Source: Bimastos eiseni (taxonomy: Eukaryota > Annelida > Clitellata > Crassiclitellata > Lumbricidae). From it: 64,000 nucleotides of DNA. Position numbers and translations under genes: made by a program. The stretch lies in assembly GCA_959347315.1 (NCBI GenBank), contig OY365809.1:45689447-45753446 (forward strand). The letters run 5' to 3'. A model generated the notes under the pieces. That model worked only from the letters and a program-made list of their open reading frames with translations, had not been told where the DNA came from and ran no database searches. Shown here piece after piece: positions 37,691-48,668 of this stretch (position 1 is its first letter; the number at the start of each line of letters is the position of its first letter).

Positions 37691-38165
37691 TCTCAGGTGA
37701 ATCAGGGTGAAACACGTGGTTCTTTGAAGATGTGAGCATTCTGCAACACTGCCAAAACATTTCCCTGGAACGAGTTACATGCCTATAGGACTGGTCTTTA
37801 CAGCATCGTCTAATACAGGCAACGCTCATTTTCTACTTTTTGGATCTCTAGCACCGTTTAAAAATTATATGCATCGGGTAGGCCTAATCATGCAATGAGC
37901 GTTAATCGAATTTCAATGCGCTAATTTAAAATAAATCAATTTGAATGTTTTCTGTTTATGGTCATAATTGTTTATAGCGTCCCAAATGGCCACTGACCAT
38001 AAACAAACCAAAGTAAGGCATTAACTAATCATTTTAGACAATGGACCAATCAAAACGGATGCTTAACCTTCTCTCTATATACGCTTAAATTTACATTGCC
38101 AGGAAGTAGAGGAAGTTAATTGATCTGTTGAATTAGAAATAATAATTATATTATGTAGGCTATGT

Positions 38166-41100
38166 TCAAAACTGCGACGTTTCCAAATGATCCGGGCATT
38201 CGTAGGCGCCGTTGGCTTTACCCAAGTCGTGATTGGCACCAGTGGAAATTGAAACAGGTGGTTCCATTTGCGAATGGAAATTCGAATCTTCTGATCTCAT
38301 CTTCATCTGATCCGTTGACTCTGCGTCCGAATTAAAGGGATAAACAAAGACGACGTCCATTTCATTCGGTGGTAAATGGACCGAGGATTTAATCGGATCC
38401 TCGGTCTCAGAGTCCGGATCGAACACCTGTCAAGAAAAGAACAGTTGAATATGGTGGTGGAAATAAATGAAGTGTCTTAATCCACTCATTTATTCATTCA
38501 CCAAATGCAACCAATGACCCGTTCTCTGCCCTGTAATATTACTTGGTTATAAATGATGGCGCCTACCTTGCTGTAGTCGATTCCACATCTGAATATCGAT
38601 CGACATGACTCCGGGAAACAACACCAGAACTTATCGACGTACGGTATTAAAAGTTTAGGATCGACGTCCTTTGGTTTGGTGCAACCTACAATGGTATTGT
38701 ATCCAAGATGCATTCGCATTAGATATTTGCATCAAACAAGTAGATGTAATTGCAATTACACAGGTTGGAGGTCATATAATTAGAATAGAATCTAATGTCA
38801 GACGAATTCGCAATATTCTAAAATCATTTTTTTCTTAAGAAAATCAACAAAATACGAACTGATGTACATTTTCTTATTGAAGGCAAGCGCACAAAACATG
38901 CATGCGCAAGTGAAAATCAATGCAAATATCGAAACAATTATACACAAAAACATACATATACGATGTGGACAAATTACTCACACACATGCATTCGTACATA
39001 CGTACATTGGTCTACTAGCAGACAGTTTAATATAATATGCATTTAATGGAACATAGCATCTACCTGTTAGGAAGCTGACAATGAGTCCGACGACGATTGT
39101 TGTCAACGTTCCCAGAGTTGTATACCACATGTAGGACAGAGAGTAGAGTCCAGCGATGCCAGACCTGTGTTTCAAAGATCACATTGACTTCATAGAGGCG
39201 ATAGAGCGTCATTAAGGAGTCTCACATAAGCAACAGGCAGGCCATGGACTGAGTGAGCACTGCGTGCGAATCCAAAATTAAGCAATATCGATTTATCGTA
39301 TGAAGTACATTGGATTAATTGACTAATGCTAGTAGCATGCTGATAAAGTATCCAGTTTTTAACGACACGTTGTGATTGCCAGAGTCGTTGAGGTGAACCG
39401 CATACAGTTTCATTTATTTTTATTCTTAAATTTGATATCGCCCTTCTTTCAACATTTTTTGCCCAGAATTGCACACTCCTCGACGGCGCGAAAGCTTTGC
39501 TCAAGGTCCCTACATAGTGACGTCTCGGACGAGGGTCGAACCCGCTCACTCAGCGCACACCTAGTGTTACGGCCAACCGCTCTAACCAATCGGCCACCGT
39601 GCCACACATACAGTAAGCCTACGTCAAAACGCACAAGAGCCAATCGAGATATAAAGGCGCAATTTTCGACAGTAATATTATTATTGCCGCAAAATTGCTC
39701 CTTTGCATCTTGATTGGCTCTTTTATGACAGAATCGTCGACATAACCTGACTTCAATATTAAACTAATGATTTTGATTGGTTGGCTCAATTGGATTTCCT
39801 TTTTTACATATTCTCATTAAAACAATACGCGGTAATTTGGTGAATCCAGAATTCTTAAAGTAAAACATCTATAGTCATGGGGTCGCTCATCTACAGCTTA
39901 AAACGTCGCATTTTACCGATGTAAGTAAGTACAACGTACACTTCTGGAACAGTCGTATTAGGAGTGGTGTAGAATTCAGTGGCGGTAGAGAAGTATGATG
40001 GGGTGGAGTTGTCTGGAATGACTCCACAACACCCGACGTCGTAATACATCGGCTTAAATATAGGTGGCTTCTTCACGTAGGCTCCAATGCTGATCCACAT
40101 TGGAATAGCAAGTCCTGGAATTCCGCCAACTAAGGCTCCCTACAAAATCACATGATTTGGTAATCGGATTTTTTCCAGGAGCGTCTCATGCGTGACTCTT
40201 AAACTCATTGAACATCTACATGTATTTCCTTAATAAAATATTACCGGTCGTACTGACTCTAACATCTTTTAGGCTATTGTAATTATGTAATTGTGCATTA
40301 CAGCTGTTTCTATGAAATGTGAAAACGACACTAAATTTATGACAGCAATAACAAAAAATATTAATACATTTGGTTAATACAGTACTGTAATTATAATGAT
40401 TAACTATAATCGTTATTACCTTCATCATTGTCAGCATTATTTTTTTTAATTTAAAAAAAGTGAATTCCTTCCAATAATAAATGTTATCTGATTTTCGTTG
40501 TTTCTGTGCAATCCATGTTGTATCGTTTAAGTCAACCTTCTATTTCTGCTAAACAGAGCATATGAATTCAATAAAAGTGATTTATTACAGCTTAGCTTCT
40601 AAGAACGTGGGTCAAGATGCTGCTTGACTGGAGGCAAGGAAAAAACTTACGATCCAGTTGGTCCATGGGAAGAACAATCCGAGAAGGTAGATGCCAAATA
40701 TGGGAGCAACTGCAGCACCGTTAAACGCAACAGTCATCTGAAACCAAAGATGTTTACAAAGAATTCGAATGGTTATAAATATCTTATAAATATCAATGGC
40801 TTTTGTCTTGTTCAAGATTTCAGTCGGAGCAAGTCACTCGCTCATAATACCAAATGCAATTATAAATTCAGTCAATTTTCGCTCACAGTGAAACCATGGC
40901 TACAGATGGTCTGCAAGTTTGATTGGGACGAGTCCTAAATAGACCTATTGACCTGAAAAATATCAACGAATTAAGATATGACAGACTGTCTGGTCATTTT
41001 AATAATAATCGCAGTTACTTCAAAATCTAATATTTGAGAGATACATAATTTTTATGTCAATTGAATTGAATTCCGATCAAGTAGAAAAGAGATCGATTTT

Positions 41101-43299
41101 CGTCGCCATTAGTCATTGTCTTCACCATTGTAACAAGTTTCAAACTGTGTTCAATAAGCGAAACATGCAAACAGTTTAAGTCCTTTTGGCTAAACCCATA
41201 ACTAAAATATCAGACCATTAACGTAGCCATGCCTGAAGAACTGTTCCACCAACATTGCTGAAAACGAAGGCCATTCCAATTCCACAAGCAGCAAAGACAA
41301 TGCCTTCAAAGAACAACACTAAAACGGATTCAATTCCACTGCATAGATTGTCGACACGATCCATATTATAAGTTTATACGGTGATTGGAGACATCTCTCG
41401 GTAATTTATATAGTAGATTTAAACAGTAATATTATTCACATGTAACGTAATATGAGCAATAATACATATGAATCATTACCACCTAAGCTAAGAAGTATTT
41501 GCTTTCCTTATCATGAATTGCTGTAACTTACATTCCGTACAACCGGCAGCCACTAATGGAGCTACAGAAGAGCGCTTTATTAAGCTTATATTTAAACGAG
41601 ACCCACCTATCTAACTATATCTAAAACACTTACTAAGCAGTTTAGTTGCGATTGTGGCAGTCTTGTCCGAAGCTTCTCTTGCTGGTCGCAGCAGTTTGAA
41701 TATATCTTCCCAGACGACAGTAGCCAAAGCGTTCAACATCGAAGAAACGGTGCTGGAAATAACACAGACAGATCCTCGGTTAGATAGCCTTTCTTCTAAT
41801 CAACATTATCCACTTACAGACTTTAACCAATATTCCATCCAGATTCTCCCTGCTCATCAACACTTCGAGCTTAGGCATCATTACATAAAAATGCCTAACT
41901 ATCAGAGGGGGATGAATAGCAACGCGAATTTACGTGCGGATGAATAATTTAACCACGACCGTGTGCTACATAAGTACACACGCAAAACAATTTATCACGA
42001 GTTAACAGTAAAGTCTCCATACATCGTCTTGGAACGTAAAGAGCCATTTCTTGCTAATGTCCCAAGATACTAAATCAATGCATTACGTGACTTACCGTTT
42101 CCCGCCCAAAGTCTACAGGTGCCAAATTCTACAACATGATGACATTAGGCTACAAAAACAACTTACCTAAGAGAACCTGCGAAGAGACTGGCAACGTAGA
42201 GTCCAGGAATTCCAGGTGCAAAGTGAAAGATGTCCATCACGAATCTCGGCACCAACTATCAAACAGTGGCGATTGTTATAATCATAGAGCCATTTATATA
42301 GAACTGTGACAAAATTTTAGACTTATCGACGTCTATTACATTACTAAAATAATGTTTGATTTTCCGGAATGAAAAACTTGATATTGATTGATTGATTGCG
42401 TTTCAATAATGAAATCATGATTGGTTGAGTACTCTACCAAACTTAATCTTATTAATTGAAAGTAACTGTTGTTCCCTTTATTTTAGACTAATTGATTAAA
42501 TGGTAGTTGCTATGTACCTGATTGGGGTCCTTAACTCGTCCACTCTTCAACGGGTCGCACTTCATAGGGGCGTAGTATCCGTACATGACGATCCCAAGTA
42601 TTGAGCTGAGTGTTGCTGCGAGGAATTGTCCCGGTATGTTGAGTAACAGAGCTCTGCGAACACAAATGGAAATAGGAACTTACACAAATGCCAGGATTTG
42701 AGTCGAATTTTAAGTAAGTTATTTCTCGAAATTCAACACCTTTCCAAAAGTTGAGTCTAGAAAGTTCGTATAAACGTAGTCAAACAATATCTTTTGTCAT
42801 GTGAGAATATAATCGATCATCCGTGAAGATACAATCGTCAACCTAGCATAGTGCGTGGAATTCACGCACCGACGGAGGTTAGGAAAAGAGGAGTTAATCA
42901 AAATTGGGGGGTAGGCCTGGTAATTTTAAGAAAAAATTTCTTAAACTATGAATTTATAAAAACCGTTTCAATGTAAAAAAAACATGATTTAAATATATTC
43001 TTCTTCTTCTTCTTACATCGTGGCTTGTTTCTTGCTCTTAGTGGACGCGTATCTCTGAACCATTTGCTGTTCCACGGAATATAAAGGCAACACGTTGATG
43101 AAGTTTCCGACAACCAGCGTCCAGAATGTGTGGCGAATGGTCGGATCTGGGTGGAAGCTATCATGATAACAACACAGTAAAAAACTATAAGTCTTTGATA
43201 TGTGTTTCATAAAGGCCCATCGCATACATGCATATGTATATATGGGTTGGATATATATATACATATATAAATATATATATGTGTAGTTATATATATATA

Positions 43300-43335
<36 letters not shown>

Positions 43336-46300
43336 TAGGCTGTACTGTGAGAGGCGCTTTATAAATATGTAAATAGAATAGAATAGAATAAATATAATTC
43401 GGGTTAGGTAGGATAAGGTAGAGTAGCCTGCGTAGCTGTGCGTCTGTTATAACTGTTTCAAATTCGAAAGGAAATGGAAGATTTTGTACTAAAGATCTCT
43501 CAATGATCAGTTGGTTACCTACTCGAAGAATTCTAGTCTTCCGCCATCTTCCGCTCGTTTCCAGACGTTTTCAATTCCACCGATCTCAATGGAACCCTGT
43601 GGAAATTACCAAAAGGAATGACTAGCCCTACATCCACTGGGATAAATCAATAACGACTCATTTCATTACTTCCATTACAGGGCCACATGTTTTTAATTTT
43701 ATTATAGTCAAAGTGTTTCATTTTAGTGTATCGCATTCCACCGTACTGGAATGTACTGTTTTTACATCTCATTGTTTACACTAGATGTCGTGATATTATG
43801 AATGCGGTCGAATTACGACTCACTTGAATTATTATTGCCAAGGCTCCTGCAAACATGATCGTAGCCTGAAACGCATCTGCCCAAATGACAGCCTTCATGC
43901 CACCCTGAAAGCAATAACACCCGATTTAAATCAATTCTTGTTATTACTAATAATTAATTATGTGTTTCGTATCCCTATTACCTTACTAGAAATCATTAAT
44001 CGAAGGTTTTGATCGTGAATTAGGCCTACTCGCTCTTGGTGTCTACAAAGAAACAGTCGTAGAAGAATATCGTCTCAGATGACCACAGCTCATTAGGCCT
44101 ACGAAGTTAGCTCTGGGGCCAATCGGAAACCGTCTGTCTCTTCTAGGGAGGTCGCCTTAGTCACAAATAGTTACCCACTACAACGCAGATTGAGTCAGAA
44201 TTACTTAGAATTAAATTGTGATTTACTAGCGTTGTATAGAATACGCAGACGAGTCCAAGAGTGACGATTGCGGCCCAGACAGGAAATCCAGTCACTGCCA
44301 ACAGAACAATAGAACTGTCTAGAGAGTGAGTGTTCAATACGAACTATAAATATTGCACAATACAAGCATAAAATAAGTATCGATGAAATCATTTGGATGC
44401 AGATAGAGAGACATTTGGAATGACCTCCCATTTGAGATTCGCTGAATGTCAAAAGTTATTGCGACTACAATCTACGAGTTGTTTAATTATTATTTTTACC
44501 TTTGTGATAAAAAAGTGATAAATTTAAAATGCTAATGATTGGGCAGGAAATTGGAATTGCCTCTGAATAGGTTTTTCTATGAGGGCGCTATAGAAAATTT
44601 CTGAAGTGAATGAATGATTGAACATGCATTAATATAAGTGTGTGTTGATCAATTTCATGCATGGGGATTTTCATTTTGAAACCGAAGCAGAAGCAGAACA
44701 TGCGATAGTTAACGAGAAGCTGATTAGAGCGTCTCTGCAACTTTATCTTAATTGGAATGTTAAGTTATCGATAGATTAAATAAGCTTACCTTCAGTCAAA
44801 GCGGTAGAAGGTCCAAACATAACTATTCCGATTGTAATGATCTGTAAGATTAATGACTTTACATGTATGCTAGATATCTTCATCCACATTCAATTAACAC
44901 GAGACATCTATCGTATACAGGGACCGGTCCAAGGCCAGTAGCAGCTGGGAAGAATCAAACCACGCATATATCAAAGAACAAGATAATTAATTAAAAGAAA
45001 ATCCCGCTGCATCTTGTCTTGAACGAAGCTCTGAGTTCTTTGAAGTACATAGTCAAATCCAAATCTGTCTTCGCGTGGTAAAGTCAGAAATAATTCCTTG
45101 AGGCAAAATTATGCGAGAGACTTCAAACTTGAAATTTAGCAGTTTTTAGCAGTTGCTCGTGCAGGATGCCATTTGGTTTATTTATATAGAACGTGAAATT
45201 GGATTTCTTGCTCTTGACGCGTTAATATTTTGCGTTGATAATTTTCATAATATTTTGTCGATTGAAGACCCGACCGAGGCCCGTAAAAATCGCAGACCAG
45301 GGGCATTTACCCTCTGTCTCCCTCAGGACAAACACTCAGAATCGCACATGCAAAAGAACTTATAAGAAACTTTAACTTAGTGGATCCTCAATACAATCAT
45401 TCATACTGTGAACGCGCTGAGAATTTTCAGTTGATGATAAAACGGTAGAAAGGTGGTAGCTCCAAGAATCAAGATAGGCCTAAGCAAGACTCCCAACGCA
45501 ATCATCCAACACATCGCTTAGTCAGATGATTTCATTACAGAGGATTGAATCTAATTAGGATTGTTTGGGATGAGTAGCCTACAGTTTATTAGACGAAGAT
45601 GAGAACGAATCTGATAAAAGCGAATTTTAGTATAGGCCCTACAGTAATTAATGAACTTACAATAGGCTACTCACAAGTTTTAAAGCGTACATCAAACAAC
45701 CGAAAACACGAACAGCTCTCGATTTGTATCGAAGTTCCAGGTACTACAAGAAATAAATTTAAATACACAGAGACGGACGCCGTGACATCATTGACCTTTA
45801 AAGCTTGAACTGTTATGGGGCATAAACGGCACATCTAAATATTTAAACTATGTGCATTATGCACAACAGTCTACTGTCTGATTTACTCCTGGGGATTCAG
45901 CCTCATCACCTCTCAGTACATCCGCGTAGATGTATACATTCACATACGTTAAGGATCGCAGACTGAAATTTCGGGTCCTTATGAAGAGAAATTCCAGCCA
46001 CATAAGCAGAAAAATTTCGTTAGCAAATAATATTTGCACATTCCAAACATGCGCGTAATTACCACAGATAGACTGAATCATATGCATCATCGTCTACGGC
46101 TTACATATATAGGAAAACCTCAATTAAGTAGACCCTCAATACAATAAGGTATACCTCGAACGCGCTTAGAATTTTCAGTCGGTGGAAAAACGGTCCAAAG
46201 ATGGTAGCCCCAAGAATCGGGGTTAGCGAGACACCCCACGCGGTCATCCAATACATCGTGCCCTGGGTGTAGATCTCCGCTGGAACGCCGAGGAGCGTTG

Positions 46301-46526
46301 ACGCCGAGATGAACGACGCGAAGAGCGACAGCGCCACTGGAACTGCCGACATACTCTTGTTGGCCAAGAGGTACTCTTGCGTCGTCCGTTGTCGCCCACC
46401 TGTGAATGCGTAGTAGAGTCCAATGGAGGCGGAAATAGCGAGGACGACACTGAAGACGAGGTAGTCCCATCCGGTGAATGTACTTTCGGTTGGAACCGGT
46501 GGCACTCCATTGCAGGTCGACGCCAT
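38166..46526 (-). CDS. SLC5-family Na+/solute symporter, copy C (SMCT/SMVT-like)
   Basis: Sixteen coding exons: 46155-46526, 45675-45743, 44790-44841, 44227-44294, 43824-43904, 43523-43596, 43017-43157, 42518-42653, 42167-42255, 41634-41752, 41233-41303, 40651-40737, 39940-40139, 39064-39164, 38567-38685, 38166-38426. They give 679 residues. The intron after exon 11 would use a weak GC donor (CAG|GCATGG); no in-frame GT is nearby. Exon 1 starts MASTCNGVPPVPTE. Exon 5 reads IWADAFQ, exon 7 starts FHPDPTIRHTFWT (His for the usual Asn), and exon 10 keeps STVSS. The loop sequon is DNSTP, where the Pro may lower glycosylation. The tail resembles that of copy A and also ends TSQF, whereas exon 14 is closest to B and exon 15 closest to E. 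A relic of exon 1 lies in intron 1. Expected role as for the other copies. Confidence 0.85.
39525..39604 (-). mobile_element. tRNA-like SINE head
   Basis: On the minus strand GGCACGGTGGCCGATTGGTT is followed by AGAGCGG and, about 40 bases on, GCGGGTTCGACCC. These fit RNA polymerase III A and B boxes of a Ser/Leu-type tRNA. The 3' half of the acceptor stem does not pair with the 5' half, so this is a tRNA-derived retroposon head rather than a tRNA gene. Confidence 0.55.
43250..43332. repeat. (TA)n microsatellite
   Basis: TATA-rich simple sequence in intron 6 of gene C, followed at 43343-43390 by GGCGCTTTATAAATATG and a (GAATA)n run that looks like a SINE 3' end. Confidence 0.85.
45379..45516 (-). 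pseudogene. Relic duplicate of SLC5 exon 1 and its donor flank
   Basis: Read on the minus strand this resembles the last third of exon 1: M-C-W-M-I-A-L-G-V opens it, LGATTFLPFYHQ follows, and it ends LKILSAFT. The true copy C exon has MYWM, LGATIFGPFFHR and LKILSAFE. The flank after the exon (ATTGTATTGAGG on the minus strand) is also shared with the copy C intron 1 start. It keeps an open frame and a GT after the last codon but gains two codons and loses conserved residues. Similarity stops abruptly upstream, so it is a truncated duplicate inside intron 1 of gene C. Confidence 0.8.
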
Positions 46527-46699
46527 CTTGGATCAGTCCTCGATCAGGCAGAAACTGTAAGGTATGTCTCGCTCTTCACTGTAAGAGAATCGGGAAACCA
46601 CGAGTCGATCTGGCTAATTTACGTTGGTGTTTACAGTCGAACGAAGATAATTAATAATTTTTGGGACCTCTTCCCTGAATTTTGTAATAGGAGAATGTT

Positions 46700-46975
46700 T
46701 ATTGCACATGTCGCTGTCTTTTTCTTTTCCTTTTTCTTTTCCTATTGCTTTTCCTGTGGCTACTCCTGTTGCTTTTCCTGTCGCCTTTTCTGTTGTTTTC
46801 CCTGTTGCTTTTCCTGTTGCCTTTTCTGTTGTTTTCTCTGTTGCTTTTCCTGTGGCCTTTCCTGTTGTTTTCCCTGTTGCTTTCCTTGTTTTTTCACTGT
46901 TGCTTTTTCTGTTGCTACTCCTGTTGCTTTTCCTGTTGCTCTTGTTGTTCTTGTCGGTTGTCCTCTTGTTGCTCT
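46700..46975. repeat. (TTGCTTTTCCTG)n array upstream of gene C
   Basis: About twenty imperfect copies of a 12-bp pyrimidine-rich unit, 175-450 bp before the gene C start codon. Shorter, less regular sequence of the same type lies upstream of A, B and D. Confidence 0.85.
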
Positions 46976-47100
46976 CCCATTCTCGTCGTTCTAATGCAAC
47001 CTGGACGACAGGTCTCAGAGAAATACAATTCCAGATCTGTTACTGCTACGTTTAGCCTAATACTTGGGTATTTTCTCTTTCTTCCGGTCATAGTGATTAA

Positions 47101-47195
47101 TCGACGTAATCAGAACCGCTAGAAAACGTCTCCAATTTACCGTTGCTCATTGCAAAATGAATGCGGAAACACATCAATGATATCGTTTAAATTCA
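47101..47195 (-). promoter_or_regulatory. Conserved upstream block, gene C
   Basis: TCGACGTAATCAGAACCGCT, GAAAACGTCTCC, GAATGCGGAAACACA and GATATCGTTTAAATT, in the order seen upstream of B. It is 575-670 bp before the C start because the pyrimidine array between them has expanded. Confidence 0.55.
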
Positions 47196-47308
47196 TTTGA
47201 ATCGATTCGTGGCTTATATATTAGAAAGTATTTACAATGGTAATGTCTAGTAGATGCAGATATTGATGCATTGAATTTTGTTTAAATTTATCTAAATTTT
47301 CTTTAAAT

Positions 47309-47440
47309 ATGTTGATGCAATTCTTGTCTGGGGCCAGCCTTCTATCATACGATGGACACACCGTTTGGAATTCTCTCCCGCATGTTCTTGACTCATTGAC
47401 TTTTCTCTATCAACTGAAACATTTTCTTCCTTCAGCTAAT
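47309..47440 (+). pseudogene. LINE C-terminal fragment
   Basis: The frame reads GHTVWNSLPHVLDSLTFLYQ followed by LKHFL. This matches the V-W-N-S-L-P ... L-K-x-x-L block that ends the second open frame of CR1/L2-type LINEs. Only this end survives. Confidence 0.6.
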
Positions 47441-48132
47441 TGTGTTTTAAAAGTCGTGCTATTCTTTCAGTTGTGTAACGTAAGGGCGCTATGTCAACTT
47501 TAGTTTACTGTAATACCTTGAAAAATACTACACTGAAGAAAATGTAATTTTAATGAATTACATTACATCTCATGGCATCGATTTGAAATGCGCGGTGCTG
47601 ATTTGCATTGAAATGTATTGTTTTTGTAACTGGTAGTGTTTTATATTATAGTATTCGTATTGTAACGGTGTTGCATCGTATTGTATTAGATTGTTATTTG
47701 TTGTGCAACGTTGGAAGATGTTTGCGGCCACTCTAACAAACCACATTTGCTGTATGAAAGCGGATCACATAGGTATATTTCATTCGACGTTAATAGATCC
47801 ATCTGTCAGAAGTATGATCACCAACATATGCATCTCGTTGACTCTCTGGTTGGGTCTGTCTGTTATACTGACGCTCTTTATTCTTAGAGATCTACTCATC
47901 AGCTGTATTTTTCAAACAGATAGACAATTCGCATGAAGCATTACTGGACGCAGCTCAACAATCAGCATGACTGCTACTGCGGCTGTTTCCAGGACCACGC
48001 ACATAAATTCAGGGGCCTAGGATGAGAAATTATTCCGAGTCCTATAGAAAGAGCAACCAATGGCCTCATTGCAAATAAAAAATAAGCCAGTAATTCACTA
48101 ATCATGCGCTATGTTGACTAACTTTAATTTAA

Positions 48133-48196
48133 CTTATCGAATTCATATAAGAGATTATCTTATGTCAGTGTGGGAATTGCTTTGGAATAGGTCTAA
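48133..48196 (+). repeat. 64-bp direct repeat, left arm
   Basis: Identical to 49120-49183 except for one base (AAGAGATT versus AAGGGATT). The two arms bracket the last exon of gene D (48669-48938). Confidence 0.9.
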
Positions 48197-48668
48197 GTTG
48201 ATTATAAGTTGATTATAAGTTGATTATAAGTTGTTTATAAGTTGATTGCGGGATCGGCCGTCGTTCGTGCACTCCAGGTCCCTCTCTTAGTCGTCTTGGC
48301 TGCTTCTCAGTTAATCAGCCGCCAGAGCGGACTCTTTATTCCCAGGTTATTTGTCACCCCAGCCTAAGTCTTATAGGTCCAAAGCAATCAATATCTACCA
48401 AGGCAAAAGCTCCCAAAGATTTCTAGCAGTGATCCTAACGAAGCATAACAAGTGGTCTGCTAGTGACATTCTAAAGCAAACTGATCATATCAACAAGGTT
48501 TTTGTAATAGCCATAGGACCTAATAAGTTTCTTGTAATTACCGTTTTGCATTGTATTGAATTTATAACTCAGCTTGAAGATCTACCACAGCACAACTGCA
48601 ATGATAGTTTTAATTCGAGTATAATGGATATGAGGGTCTGTATGATCTTTAGCCAACTAGATGCCTAT

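Larger units (their letters stand above)
35041..38165. other. Spacer between transporters B and C
   Basis: It holds the gene B upstream region, including the conserved block at 35292-35390, then a roughly 300-bp direct duplication (36770-37140 and 37393-37690) that includes two copies of the dispersed GCGCC repeat. No exon was recognised. Confidence 0.5.
46527..48668. other. Spacer between transporters C and D
   Basis: The gene C upstream region includes the expanded TTGCTTTTCCTG tract (46700-46975) and the conserved block at 47101-47195. A LINE 3' fragment, an 11-bp tandem repeat (GATTATAAGTT, 48195-48245) and one arm of a 64-bp direct repeat follow. Open frames at 48351-48674 are not recognisable. 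Confidence 0.5.

Noticed and set aside
39525..39604. Possible functional tRNA gene on the minus strand
   Set aside because: A and B boxes are present but the acceptor stem halves do not pair and no clear anticodon arm forms; a tRNA-derived SINE fits better.
46377..46994. 205-codon plus-strand frame rich in Phe, Ser and Cys upstream of gene C
   Set aside because: Its first part is antisense to exon 1 and the rest is the 12-bp pyrimidine array.
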